A DNA stretch of 55,681 nucleotides, from positions 1 to 55,681 of the forward strand of contig JAWOIO010000240.1 of the NCBI GenBank assembly GCA_046484625.1. The letters run 5' to 3'. Made by a program: the position numbers and the translations under genes. Below the pieces are notes generated by a model, which searched no databases, was not told the origin of the DNA, and saw only the letters and a program-made list of their open reading frames with translations. Source of the stretch: DASUAO01 sp046484625. Lineage in GTDB: Bacteria > Actinomycetota > Acidimicrobiia > IMCC26256 > PALSA-555. Below, piece by piece: positions 15,565-25,329 of this stretch (positions within the stretch are counted from its first letter, which is position 1; the number at the start of each line of letters is the position of its first letter).

Positions 15565-18192
15565 ATGCGTCGCGTCACCCTGAAGAACCTCTTCGCTCGG
15601 AAGTTCCGCCTCGTCCTCACGTCGCTGTCGGTCGTGCTCGGCGTGGCCTTCATGGCCGGGACGTTCGTCCTCACCGACACGCTCGGCAACGTCTTCGACC
15701 AGCTGTTCGTCGACGTGAACCGGGGCGTCGACGTCGCGGTCCGGAGCCCCGCCGCGTTCGAAGAGCAGGGCCCGACCGGTGAGACGACCCGCGAGCCGAT
15801 CCCCGACACGTTGCTCCCGACGGTGCGCGACGTCGCGGGCGTGCGCACAGCCGAAGGCGGGGTCCAGGGCTACGCGCTCGTCGTTGCCCTCGACGACCGC
15901 GGTGAGCCGGGCGAGGCGATCCAGAACCAGGCGCCCAGCATCGGCGTGACCTGGGGTCCCGATCGGGAGCTGAACGGCGCCTTCGGTGGCGACGGCAGAC
16001 CCGAGGCGGGATCCCGCCCCAAGGGCCCGAACCAGGTTGCCCTCGACGAGGTGACCGCAGAGGACGCCGGGATCAGCGCGAAGGCCGTCGAACGTTGCGC
16101 CGCGAGCGGGGCGTGCGAGGGGTCCCGGGTGCAGATGGTGTTCCTCGAGCAACCGCCCCAGATCTTCGACGTCGTCGGGATCTTCAAGTTCGGGACCGTG
16201 GGCAACCTCGCGGGCGCCACGCTGACCGCGTTCGACACCGCGACCGCGCAGACCGTCATGAACCGCGCGGGGCAGTTCGACGAGATCCGGATTGCCGCCG
16301 ACGGAATCTCCCAGCAGGAGCTCCGCCGCCGAGTCGCCGACGCGGTGAACGCGCCCGGCGGGCCCCGCTACGAGATACTCACCGGCGAGCAGCTCGCCGC
16401 CGATACGTCCGAAGAGATCAAGCAGAACCTTGCGTTCTTCAGCACCTTCATGCTGGTGTTCGCGTTCATCGCCCTCTTCGTCGGCGCCTTCATCATCTAC
16501 AACACGTTCTCGATCATCGTGGCCCAGCGCGCGCGCGAGCTCGGACTCCTCCGAGCGCTCGGTGCGTCCGGCCGCCAGGTCATGGGCTCGGTCGCGCTCG
16601 AGGCGCTCGTCGTCGGCCTCATCTCCTCGGTGCTCGGTCTCGTCGTCGGCATCGCGGTGGCGATCGGGCTGCAGGGGTTGATGAACGCGATCGGGTTCGA
16701 GCTCCCGTCGGGCGGCCTGGTCGTCGCCACCCGGACGATCATCGTGTCGGTGATCGTGGGAACGGTGATCACTCTCGTCTCCGCGATCGGGCCGGCCCGG
16801 CGCGCCGCGAGGGTTTCCCCGATGGATGCCCTGCGCACGGATGCCACGGTTCCGACGAGCGGGCGTCGCCGGTTCGTCCTCGGTGCGATCGTGGCAACGA
16901 TCGGTGCCGCGCTGATGACGAGCGGACTCGCAGCATCGGAGGGATCGATCGAGTCGGTGGGCTTCGGTGCGCTGCTCGTCTTCCTCGGCGTCGCGATGCT
17001 CAGTCCGCTCCTCGCCCCGTCGACGTCTCGGATGCTCGGCTGGTTCCCCGCCCGCGTACGCGGGATGTCGGGCGTGCTCGCTCGGGAGAACGCGCTGCGG
17101 AACCCCCGACGCACGGCGTCGACCGCCGCCGCGCTCATGATCGGCCTCGCGCTCGTCAGCGTCGTCGCCATCTTCGGTGCATCGGTCAAGCAGACCCTCG
17201 GCGACGTGCTGGAGACCGACCTGAAGGCCGAGTTCCTCCTCACCACCGACAACTTCTCGCCGATCTCGCCCGAGGCGGCGCAGGCAGTCCGCGACGCGCT
17301 CCCCGCATCGACGGTGACCGAGTTCCGCTTCGGGCAGTTCGAGCTCGGAGCGGAGACCAAGGCGCTGCTCGGGGTCGATCGGAACCTCGGGACGACGCTC
17401 GACGTGCACCCGCGCGCAGGGGCGCTGGAGCGTTGGCGCGCCGACGGAGGCTTCCTCCTGTACAAGGACGCGTTCCGCGAGCTCCCGGCTCGATCTCGCG
17501 CGGCTCGCGAGATCGAGGTCCGGTTCGCGAACCAGCCCGCGGGGGCGACGACCACCGTCCCCATCGCCGGTGTCTTCGACAAGAAGGACGCAATCGGGAA
17601 CGACTACCTGCTCGCCATGCCGGACTTCGAGGCCACCTACACCGACCAGGCCGATGTCTTCATCGCCGTGAAGATCCCGTCCGGGACGACGGTGGCGGCG
17701 GCGCGACGGGCGATCGACGCGGCGCTCGTGCCGTACCCGAACGTCGAGGCCAAGGATCAGGCCGAGTTCAAGGAGAGCCAGGAAGCACAGATCGACCAGT
17801 TCCTGAACCTCATGTACATGCTGCTGCTGCTCGCGGTGGTCATCGCGCTCATCGGGATCGTGAACACCCTTGCCCTCTCGATCTTCGAGCGGACGCGCGA
17901 GCTCGGACTGCTGCGCGCGGTCGGGATGACCCGGCGTCAGCTCCGACGGATGATCCGATACGAGGCGACGATCATCGCGGTGTTCGGGTCCTTGCTGGGC
18001 CTCGCGCTCGGCATCGCGTTCGGTGTGGCGATGGTGACCGCCCTGAAGTCGGAGGGGATCAACCTCGCCCTCCCGTTGGGTCAGCTGGTGATCTTCCTGG
18101 TGCTCGCCGGCATCGCGGGGCTCGTGGCAGGGATCCCGCCGGCCCGTCGCGCCGCGCGCCTCGACGTGCTGGAGGCCATCTCCCACGAGTAG
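15565..18192 (+). CDS. FtsX-family ABC transporter permease
   Basis: An 875-residue permease with the duplicated FtsX layout. There is an N-terminal helix (FRLVLTSLSVVLGVAFMAG), a large extracytoplasmic domain of about 230 residues, then three helices around residues 290-410 that include VAQRARELGLLRALGASGRQVM. A second four-helix unit lies between residues 450 and 875, with its own outer domain and the repeated ERTRELGLLRAVGMTRRQLRRM. Such permeases couple ATP use to mechanical work on lipoproteins, peptides or cell-wall enzymes outside the membrane. It is partnered by the ATPase just upstream. The substrate is unknown; no tripartite pump component is present. Confidence 0.92.
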   Translation: MRRVTLKNLFARKFRLVLTSLSVVLGVAFMAGTFVLTDTLGNVFDQLFVDVNRGVDVAVRSPAAFEEQGPTGETTREPIPDTLLPTVRDVAGVRTAEGGVQGYALVVALDDRGEPGEAIQNQAPSIGVTWGPDRELNGAFGGDGRPEAGSRPKGPNQVALDEVTAEDAGISAKAVERCAASGACEGSRVQMVFLEQPPQIFDVVGIFKFGTVGNLAGATLTAFDTATAQTVMNRAGQFDEIRIAADGISQQELRRRVADAVNAPGGPRYEILTGEQLAADTSEEIKQNLAFFSTFMLVFAFIALFVGAFIIYNTFSIIVAQRARELGLLRALGASGRQVMGSVALEALVVGLISSVLGLVVGIAVAIGLQGLMNAIGFELPSGGLVVATRTIIVSVIVGTVITLVSAIGPARRAARVSPMDALRTDATVPTSGRRRFVLGAIVATIGAALMTSGLAASEGSIESVGFGALLVFLGVAMLSPLLAPSTSRMLGWFPARVRGMSGVLARENALRNPRRTASTAAALMIGLALVSVVAIFGASVKQTLGDVLETDLKAEFLLTTDNFSPISPEAAQAVRDALPASTVTEFRFGQFELGAETKALLGVDRNLGTTLDVHPRAGALERWRADGGFLLYKDAFRELPARSRAAREIEVRFANQPAGATTTVPIAGVFDKKDAIGNDYLLAMPDFEATYTDQADVFIAVKIPSGTTVAAARRAIDAALVPYPNVEAKDQAEFKESQEAQIDQFLNLMYMLLLLAVVIALIGIVNTLALSIFERTRELGLLRAVGMTRRQLRRMIRYEATIIAVFGSLLGLALGIAFGVAMVTALKSEGINLALPLGQLVIFLVLAGIAGLVAGIPPARRAARLDVLEAISHE

Positions 18193-18223
18193 CGGTTCCG
18201 GCGTGCGGCGTACGATCCGCGTC

Positions 18224-19471
18224 GTGGCCCCGAACGCGCCCACCGGCGACAGTCAGGTCGACGTCGACCGTGCCGCGGTCGAAGCCGCGGTGCTGGCCTC
18301 GATCGGGGACCGGATCCCGCGGCGCGGTGGCGACTCCCCGCTGGTGGTGCTCGGTGCCGGGCTCGACGACGTCGAACCCGGACGGCGGTACCTCGCGGTC
18401 CTCGCCGACGGTGGGTGGGCGGTCCCGACCTGGCCGGCGACCGTGGGGGGGCGCGGCGCGACCACGGCCGAGGCCGCGGCGATCGCCGGTGCGCTCGCCG
18501 GGCTCGAGCAGCCGGACCTGTACCCGTACCTCGTCGGTTTGCACGTCGTGGGACCGACGCTGCTCGCGGCTGCGTCGGAGGAGCAGCGCGATCGCTGGCT
18601 CCCGGCCATCGCGCGGGGCGATGAGATCTGGTGCCAGCTCTTCTCCGAGCCGGGTGCCGGGTCGGACCTCGCCGCGCTGTCCACCCGGGCCGCTCGTCAT
18701 GGCGACGAGTGGCGGGTCACCGGCCAGAAGGTCTGGACGAGCCGCGCCCATTACGCGCGATGGGGTCTCCTCCTCGCGCGGAGCGACCCGACCATGCCGA
18801 AGCACGCCGGGATCACGGCGTTCGCCGTCGACATGCACGCACCCGGGGTGGAGGTGCGTCCGCTGCGCCAGATGAACGGCGACGCGCACTTCAGCGAGGT
18901 CTTCCTCGACGACGTCTCGGTGCCGGATCTCGATCGGATCGGGCTGCCCGGCGAGGGGTGGGCGATCGCGAAGACCGCGTTGGCGAACGAGCGGGGCGCC
19001 GTGACGGGTTCCGGCGCCGGGCTCGCACCGCCCGTCGATCGCATGCTGGCGCTCGGAGGCAGCGCCGACGCGGTGCACCGCGACCGCGCGATCGGCGTGT
19101 ACGTGGACGCAGAGGCCGCACGGCTCACGAGCCGGCGGGCCCGCGCCGCGGCCCAGGCCGGTCGGACACCGGGGCCGGAGGGCTCGGGCTCGAAGCTGCG
19201 CGGAAGCGCGATCTTCAAGGCGACCACCGACGCGGCACTCGCCGCGCTCGGACCGGCCTCGGTCGCGGGGGACTCACGGGACGGGCCCGACTCCGACGCC
19301 TGGCAGATGCTGTTCCTCACCGCCGCGTCGATCTCGATCCGCGGCGGGACCGACGAGATCCAGCGCACCATCGTGGGGGAGCACGTCCTTGGTCTGCCCG
19401 CCGAGCCGCGTGTCGACACCGGCCGCCCGTTCCGCGATCCCGCCGATCCCGCTCCCCCAGCTGATCGATGA
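18224..19471 (+). CDS. Acyl-CoA dehydrogenase family protein
   Basis: A 415-residue flavoprotein that introduces a double bond into acyl-CoA thioesters. The N-terminal helical part ends with GGRGATTAEAAAI and HVVGPTLLAAASEEQ. The FAD-binding signature follows: CQLFSEPGAGSDLAALSTRA, then WRVTGQKVWTS. The C-terminal domain ends SIRGGTDEIQRTIVGEHVLGLP, the usual end motif. GTG 18224 is used; GTG 18203 is an alternative. Residues 275-345 are rich in Gly/Ala/Arg and may be a looser insert. The specific acyl chain is not predictable. It is close to an acyl-CoA synthetase on the opposite strand, consistent with lipid or steroid catabolism. Confidence 0.9.
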   Translation: MAPNAPTGDSQVDVDRAAVEAAVLASIGDRIPRRGGDSPLVVLGAGLDDVEPGRRYLAVLADGGWAVPTWPATVGGRGATTAEAAAIAGALAGLEQPDLYPYLVGLHVVGPTLLAAASEEQRDRWLPAIARGDEIWCQLFSEPGAGSDLAALSTRAARHGDEWRVTGQKVWTSRAHYARWGLLLARSDPTMPKHAGITAFAVDMHAPGVEVRPLRQMNGDAHFSEVFLDDVSVPDLDRIGLPGEGWAIAKTALANERGAVTGSGAGLAPPVDRMLALGGSADAVHRDRAIGVYVDAEAARLTSRRARAAAQAGRTPGPEGSGSKLRGSAIFKATTDAALAALGPASVAGDSRDGPDSDAWQMLFLTAASISIRGGTDEIQRTIVGEHVLGLPAEPRVDTGRPFRDPADPAPPADR

Positions 19472-19538
19472 GGTGTCGCTCACCCGCCCGGGGTGGCGTG
19501 AGCGAGGCACGTCGGGGGATGTGGGGTAGGAGCGGCGA

Positions 19539-20354
19539 TCAGCCGCCGCGAGCCCGTGGTGGGCGCGGTCCGGTCGGCGGTCCGGCGAAGGCCTGCGCGA
19601 TCCCCATCCACTCCTCCGCCGCGTCCCCGGTGATCGTGAGCTCCGTGTCGGCGGGGTGCACCCGCTGGGTCACGACGAGACAGAAGTCGAGCGCCGGGCC
19701 GAGCACCGAGCTCGCCGCCTCGGCGGGACCCCACGACCAGATGTCGTCGTCGGGTGCAGCCAGGTCCACGCGCACGGGGACATCCGGGACCTCGCGGGAG
19801 CGCGACGCGTAGGCGAAGCCCCGGGTGCGGATCCCGAGGTCGGCGATGTGGCGCAGGCGCGCCGAGGGTTCGCGCACCACGCCCAGCGCGTCGGCGACGT
19901 CCTGGCCGTGGGCCCAGGTCTCCATGAGGCGCGCGGTCGCGAACGACATGGCCGACATGTCGGGACCGAACCACGGGACCCGGGCGCGCGCATCGAGCGC
20001 GCGCAGCCCGTCGAGCACGGCCGCGCGACCCGTCCGCCACCAGGCGAGCGCCCAACCCGGGTCGTCGGTCCCCCCGGGTGGTCGGCGTCCGAGGTGTCCG
20101 GATCGCAGCTCGTCGTCGCGCCGGTCGGTGTCACCCAGGTAGTCGTCGCGCTGTCGGCGAAACCCGTCGGGATCGCCGATCGCGAGCTGGGCCCACTCCT
20201 CGGTGGCGGCGAGATGCGCGATCTGATCGCAGACGTCCCAACCTTCTGCAGGCGTGGGACGCGCCCAGCCCTCGTGATCGAGAACCTCGACGAGGTCGTC
20301 GAGCGAGCGCTCCTCGGCGACGAGGTCGTCGAGCAGCGCCGCGTATGCGTCCAC
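19539..20354 (-). CDS. TIGR03084-type DinB/maleylpyruvate-isomerase-like protein
   Basis: A 271-residue protein with the N-terminal four-helix DinB-like domain of the actinobacterial mycothiol-dependent isomerase superfamily. The opening pattern (DDLVAEERSLDDLV, then WARPTPAEGWDVCDQIAHLA) and RLMETWAHGQDVADALG match this group, where His residues in DQIAHLA and ETWAHGQD can bind a metal. GTG 20354 is chosen because the helical domain begins there; an open frame continues upstream into fadD. The exact reaction is unknown. It follows the acyl-CoA synthetase gene by 17 bases on the same strand and is probably co-transcribed with it. Confidence 0.8.
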   Translation of the reverse strand: MDAYAALLDDLVAEERSLDDLVEVLDHEGWARPTPAEGWDVCDQIAHLAATEEWAQLAIGDPDGFRRQRDDYLGDTDRRDDELRSGHLGRRPPGGTDDPGWALAWWRTGRAAVLDGLRALDARARVPWFGPDMSAMSFATARLMETWAHGQDVADALGVVREPSARLRHIADLGIRTRGFAYASRSREVPDVPVRVDLAAPDDDIWSWGPAEAASSVLGPALDFCLVVTQRVHPADTELTITGDAAEEWMGIAQAFAGPPTGPRPPRARGG

Positions 20355-20371
20355 GAGCGCACGATACGCGC

Positions 20372-21925
20372 TCAGACGATGCGGCTCTCCTTGTCGCCCC
20401 AGTACCGGTCGCGGAGGAGCCGCTTGTAGAGCTTGCCGGTCGGTTGCCGCGGGAGCTCGGCGTCGAAGTCGACGGCCTTCGGGCACTTGTACTTGGCCAG
20501 GTGCTCGCGACAGAAGCCCAGGAGCTCGACCTCGAGCGCGGGACCGGCGTCGGCCATGTCGAGGGGTTGGACGACGGCATGCACCCGCTCACCCATCTCG
20601 GGATCGGGGATGCCGAACACGGCGGCGTCGAGCACCTTCGGATGGGTGATGAGCAGGTTCTCGGCCTCCTGCGGGTAGATGTTGACCCCGCCGGACACGA
20701 TCATGAAGTCGCGTCGGTCGGTGAGATAGAGGTAGCCGTCCTCGTCGACCCGGCCCATGTCCCCGACGGATGCCCAGCCGCGAGCGTCCCGGGTCTTGGC
20801 CGTCTTCTCGGGATCCTTGTGGTACTCGAAGTCGAGCGCCCGTTCGCTCGGCGCGAACCACACCACGCCCGACTCCCCCACGGGGACCGGGTTGCCCTCC
20901 TCGTCGAGGATGTGCACGTCGGTCATGAAGGGCTTCCCGACCGAGCCCGGGTGCGCGAGCCACTCCTCGCTCGTGATCATCGTCGCACCCATGCCCTCGG
21001 TGGCGCCGTAGTACTCGAAGATGATCGGGCCCAACCAGTCGATCATCTGGCGCTTGATCTCGACCGGGCACGGCGCGGCGGCGTGGATGACGAGCTGGAG
21101 CGACGACAGGTCGTACCGCTCGCGAACCTCCGCGGGGAGCTTCAACATCCGCACGAACATCGTCGGGACGAACTGCGCGTGGGTGACCCGATGGCGTTCG
21201 ATCGCGGCGAGGCAGGCCTCGGGGTCGAAGTGCTCGAGGATCACGCTCGTCCCCCCGAAGCGATTGATCGCGATGCAGAACTGCAGCGGCGCGGAGTGGT
21301 AGAGCGGCGCGGGCGACAGGTAGATGGTGTGCTCGTCGATCGAGTAGAGCGCCGCGAACCCCGACAGGCCGAGGTCGGGGTTCCCGACCGGCTTGCGCTC
21401 GAGTCGGTAGCGGATCCCCTTCGGACGTCCCGTGGTGCCCGAGGAGTACATCATCGCGTGGCCCTCGAGCTCCTCGGCGAGTGGCTCGGACGGGAACGCG
21501 GCCGTCGCCTCTTCGTAGGACTCGTACCCGTCGACGGGTCCACCGACGGCGAGGCGGGTGTCGACGACGGCCGGGAGCATCGGTGCGAGCGCGCTCGCGA
21601 GGTCGGACAGATGGTGCGAGACCACCAGGGCACGCGCGTCGCAGTCGTCGACGATGTACGCCGCTTCCTCGGGGGTGAAGTGGAAGTTGATCGGCGTGAA
21701 GTAGAGCCCGGATCGCTGCGCCGCCCACGCCACCTCGAGGTAGCACTCGTTGTTCTCCATCAGGATCGCGAGGTGGTCCCCGAACCGCAACCCGCGGGAA
21801 TGGAGGAGCTGGGCGAGCCGATTCGAGCGTTCGTCGAGCTCGCGGTACGTGACGGCGACGCCGGACCCGTCGAGGAGGAAGGCGACCTGGTCCGGGCGGT
21901 CCTCGGCGTGCAGTCCTGGCCACAT
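20372..21925 (-). CDS. AMP-dependent acyl-CoA synthetase
   Basis: A 517-residue adenylating enzyme that activates a carboxylic acid with ATP and loads it onto CoA. Motifs are MMYSSGTTGRPKGI (P-loop), EYYGATEG (A5), GWASVGDMGRVDEDGYLYLTDRRDFMI (A7/A8 hinge) and PRQPTGKLYKR with the catalytic Lys near the end. It has normal family length. ATG 21925 is used; GTG 21934 is in frame and equally possible. Substrate could be a fatty, aromatic or steroid side-chain acid. It heads a two-gene unit with the TIGR03084-type protein and neighbours an acyl-CoA dehydrogenase. Confidence 0.92.
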   Translation of the reverse strand: MWPGLHAEDRPDQVAFLLDGSGVAVTYRELDERSNRLAQLLHSRGLRFGDHLAILMENNECYLEVAWAAQRSGLYFTPINFHFTPEEAAYIVDDCDARALVVSHHLSDLASALAPMLPAVVDTRLAVGGPVDGYESYEEATAAFPSEPLAEELEGHAMMYSSGTTGRPKGIRYRLERKPVGNPDLGLSGFAALYSIDEHTIYLSPAPLYHSAPLQFCIAINRFGGTSVILEHFDPEACLAAIERHRVTHAQFVPTMFVRMLKLPAEVRERYDLSSLQLVIHAAAPCPVEIKRQMIDWLGPIIFEYYGATEGMGATMITSEEWLAHPGSVGKPFMTDVHILDEEGNPVPVGESGVVWFAPSERALDFEYHKDPEKTAKTRDARGWASVGDMGRVDEDGYLYLTDRRDFMIVSGGVNIYPQEAENLLITHPKVLDAAVFGIPDPEMGERVHAVVQPLDMADAGPALEVELLGFCREHLAKYKCPKAVDFDAELPRQPTGKLYKRLLRDRYWGDKESRIV

Positions 21926-22030
21926 CCCGCGCACCCTAGGCGTGGCACCGGTCGGGAACCCGGCAGTCGTGCGCGCGGACCGTCATCGGTGCTTCACGGT
22001 CCCACAACATTCGCCGGTCAGCATCAAGCC

Positions 22031-22333
22031 ATGACCACCAGGCCGACCCATGCACACCGGGTCAACGTGCGCTGCGACAACGGCGAGGTGACCATCACGC
22101 TCGACGGCGAGGTGGGACCCGACGCGGCCGAGCTCCTCGACCAGGCGACCCGGGCCGCGCTCGAGACAGAGGGTGTCGACCAGGTCGCGGTGGATCTCCG
22201 CAAGGTGGAGCGCTGGACGACGGACGGGTTCCGGGCACTCACGCGGTGTGCGGAGCGCCACCCCAACGTCCGATTCCGCTTCGGCGCCGACACGGACGGC
22301 CGACCCGACGGCCCGGTGATCCCCGCGGCCTGA
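22031..22333 (+). CDS. Small STAS-like domain protein
   Basis: A 100-residue protein whose pattern fits a STAS fold, as in anti-sigma-factor antagonists: VTITLDGEVGPDAAELLDQATRAAL, then VAVDLRKVERWTTDGFRALTRCAERHP and VRFRFG. The phosphorylatable Ser seen in SpoIIAA-like proteins (DxSG) is replaced by WTTDG, so Thr could serve or the domain may not be phosphorylated. No anti-sigma kinase gene is adjacent. It sits 141 bases before the response regulator on the same strand. The assignment is by pattern only. Confidence 0.6.
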   Translation: MTTRPTHAHRVNVRCDNGEVTITLDGEVGPDAAELLDQATRAALETEGVDQVAVDLRKVERWTTDGFRALTRCAERHPNVRFRFGADTDGRPDGPVIPAA

Positions 22334-22474
22334 GCGCATCGCCGCGACGGGCTCGCCCGGGCTCGCGCGCACGGCACGGGAGCTCCCTCGATGGGCCGGA
22401 TCTCGACCTTGCCCCACAAGGGCCGGGAGCCCGGATCTGGCCCGGCGGCCCTGGGCGCGCCATCATCGACGGCG

Positions 22475-23151
<677 letters not shown>

Positions 23152-23155
<4 letters not shown>

Positions 23156-24561
23156 GCAGTCCCCGAGTCGCGACGCCGGCGGCGCCCACCCGGCGTCGGC
23201 TCCGGTTCCGGGTGATCGCCTCCTTCACGATCGGTGGACTCGCGCTCGCCGTCTCGCTCTCGGTCGTGACCTATGCGCTCGCGCAGCGCTATCTGCTCGA
23301 CCAGCGTGAGAACAACGCGCGGAGGCAGGCGTACTTCGATGCGCGCGTCGTGCTCGACGGTCTCGGGCGGGAGGACCCAACCGCGGGACGAGTGCTGCGG
23401 ACCCTCGAGCTCGACGAGGGCAAGACCGCGGCCCTGGTGGTTGCCGGCCGCGAGATCGTGACCAGCGCCTCCGATCTCCCCGCCACCGACATCCCCGCCG
23501 AGCTCCGCGAGGTGGTCGAAGGTGGGGTCGCGGCGACCCAGCGGATCGAGCGGCCGGGCGCCCTCGATCTCGTGGTCGGGGTGCCACTCGACGCCGAGGC
23601 GGGGTCGGCGTTCTATGAGGTCTTCCCGCTCAAGGAGCTGCGCGCCACCCTCGGGGTCATCCGGGGGTCGCTGCTCCTCGCGGGTGCGATCACGGCGGCC
23701 GCCGCGACCGCGCTCGGGATGTGGGCGAGTCGCCGCGTGCTCCGCCCGGTGAACGACATCGCCGACGCCGCGACGCGCATTGCCAGCGGTGACATGACGG
23801 CGCGACTCGATGCACAACCGGACCCGGACCTCGACCGGGTCGCGGACGCGTTCAACACCATGGTCGACGCCGTCGCAGACCGCATCGACCGCGAGGCCCA
23901 GTTCGCCTCCGACGTCAGCCACGAGCTCCGCTCGCCGCTCACGACCCTCGCGTCCTCGGGAACGGTGCTCGAGGCGCATCGGGCCGAGCTGGCCGAGCCC
24001 GCGCGCGAGGCCATCGATCTCGTCCTCGGGGAGATCGGGCACTTCCAGCTGGTCGTCGAGGAGCTCCTCGAGCTGAGTCGCGCCGAGGCCGGCGTGGATC
24101 CGCTGCTCCCGGAGTCGGTCCGCGTCGGAGAGCTGGTGCTCCATGTCGCGGCCAGGTACCAGACGAGCGACTTCGACGTCGACATCGACCGACCGGCCGC
24201 CGGCGAGGAGATCCTCCTCGACAAGCGGCGGGTCGAGCGGATCCTCGTGAACCTCTTCTCCAACGCCGAGACGCACGGGGGCGGGATCTCCGCGGTGCGG
24301 GTCCGACGCGTCGGGCCGCGGCTGCAGATCGTCGTGGAGGACCGCGGTCCCGGGATCCCCGACGAGGACCGTGAGCGCATCTTCGAGCGGTTCTTCCGGG
24401 GTGCGTCGTCGGGTCGACGGACCCAGAGGTCGGGGACGGGGCTCGGGCTCGCGATCGTCGACCAGCACGTTCGCGTCCACGGAGGCTCCGTCACTGCAGA
24501 GGCGGGACCCGAGGGCGTGGGGAGCCGCTTCGTGATCGAGCTCCCCTGGAGCGCACCGTGA
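23152..24561 (+). CDS. Sensor histidine kinase, MtrB-like
   Basis: A 469-residue membrane sensor that phosphorylates the regulator encoded just upstream. Helices lie at residues 20-44 and about 172-195 and bracket a 125-residue outer sensor domain. A HAMP linker follows (RRVLRPVNDIADAATRIASG), then the H-box FASDVSHELRSPLTT with H257. The ATPase domain shows NLFSNAETHGGG (N-box), VVEDRGPGIPDEDRERIFERFF (G1/F) and GTGLGLAIVDQHV (G2). It starts at a GTG overlapping the regulator stop. The MtrB assignment rests on gene order and overall layout. In mycobacteria MtrAB controls cell-wall and division genes. Confidence 0.9.
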
Positions 24562-24764
24562 GCCGACGGTCCCGGAGGTCCCGATCCCTGGTGGGCGTCG
24601 GACTCGCTGCCATCGTGCTCGCGACGTGCGGGGTCGGGGGCCAGGACGAGCCCACGCCGATCCCGCCCGAGGACGTGCCGTTCGACCTGAAGGTGTCGTC
24701 GACCGCACCGAGGTCGACCACCACGACGACGGGAATCGTCGAGGTCCCGACGCCGTCGGGCTGA
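24558..24764 (+). CDS. Short putative lipoprotein, possible remnant of an LpqB/GerMN-type gene
   Basis: A 68-residue product whose GTG start overlaps the kinase stop by 4 bases. It has an Arg-rich start, a hydrophobic segment (LVGVGLAAIVLATCG) and a lipobox-like LATC, with Thr at -1 where Gly, Ala or Ser is usual. The mature part is only about 43 residues, rich in Pro, Ser and Thr (PEDVPFDLKV, then a Thr run). In many actinobacteria mtrAB is followed by a lipoprotein of several hundred residues (LpqB, GerMN domain). This copy ends where that protein would begin its linker, so it may be a decayed or minimal version (inference). Confidence 0.6.
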   Translation: MSRRSRRSRSLVGVGLAAIVLATCGVGGQDEPTPIPPEDVPFDLKVSSTAPRSTTTTTGIVEVPTPSG

Positions 24765-24775
24765 CGCCGGCGCGC

Positions 24776-25291
24776 TCAGCCCTTGCGCACGCGCGCGTCC
24801 TTCTCGCGGACGCTCTCGGCGAGCGCGTGCGCGAACCGCTCCAGCTCGTCGCGCAGCTCCGGATCGCCCAGCGCCAGGATCCGCGCGGCGAGGATCGCCG
24901 CGTTGCGGGCGTTGCCGACGGCCATCGTCGCGACCGGGATGCCCGCCGGCATCTGGACGATCGACAACAGGGAGTCGAGGCCGGAGAAGTGCTCGAGCGG
25001 GACGGGCACGCCGATGACGGGCAGGGTCGTCATCGAGGCGGTCATCCCCGGGAGATGGGCGGCGCCACCCGCCCCGGCGATGATGACCTGGATCCCGCGA
25101 TCGACCGCGCCGGTCGCATACTCGACCATCGCGGTCGGGGTGCGGTGCGCGGAGACGACCCGGACCTCGTGGGGGATCCGGAACTCCACGAGGACGTCCA
25201 CGGCGTCCTGCATGACCCGGAGGTCGGAGTCGGAGCCCATGATGATCCCCACGACGGGATCGGGTGCTGCCGCGGCGGCCACGGCGCGCAC
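24776..25291 (-). CDS. purE: N5-carboxyaminoimidazole ribonucleotide mutase
   Basis: A 171-residue enzyme of purine synthesis that converts N5-CAIR to CAIR. Class I PurE motifs are clear: GIIMGSDSDLRVMQDA, VVSAHRTPTAMVEYA with the catalytic His region, and IIAGAGGAAHLPGMTASMT. The family is usually 160-170 residues. GTG 25291 is used; GTG 25282 would remove three residues and is as likely. The partner purK is not in the window. It is convergent with the mtrAB-like unit (11-base gap) and divergent from the nitronate monooxygenase gene. Confidence 0.95.
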   Translation of the reverse strand: MRAVAAAAAPDPVVGIIMGSDSDLRVMQDAVDVLVEFRIPHEVRVVSAHRTPTAMVEYATGAVDRGIQVIIAGAGGAAHLPGMTASMTTLPVIGVPVPLEHFSGLDSLLSIVQMPAGIPVATMAVGNARNAAILAARILALGDPELRDELERFAHALAESVREKDARVRKG

Positions 25292-25329
25292 GTTAGTCGG
25301 CGGTCCGACGGCCTGAGCCAGAATGGGGC

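Noticed and set aside
14572..18243. A 1223-codon open frame on the minus strand
   Set aside because: It is antisense to lgt, the ABC exporter genes and the following gene, which have clear family motifs. Its translation is Arg/Glu/Asp/His-rich without any domain. Long antisense frames are expected at this GC content.
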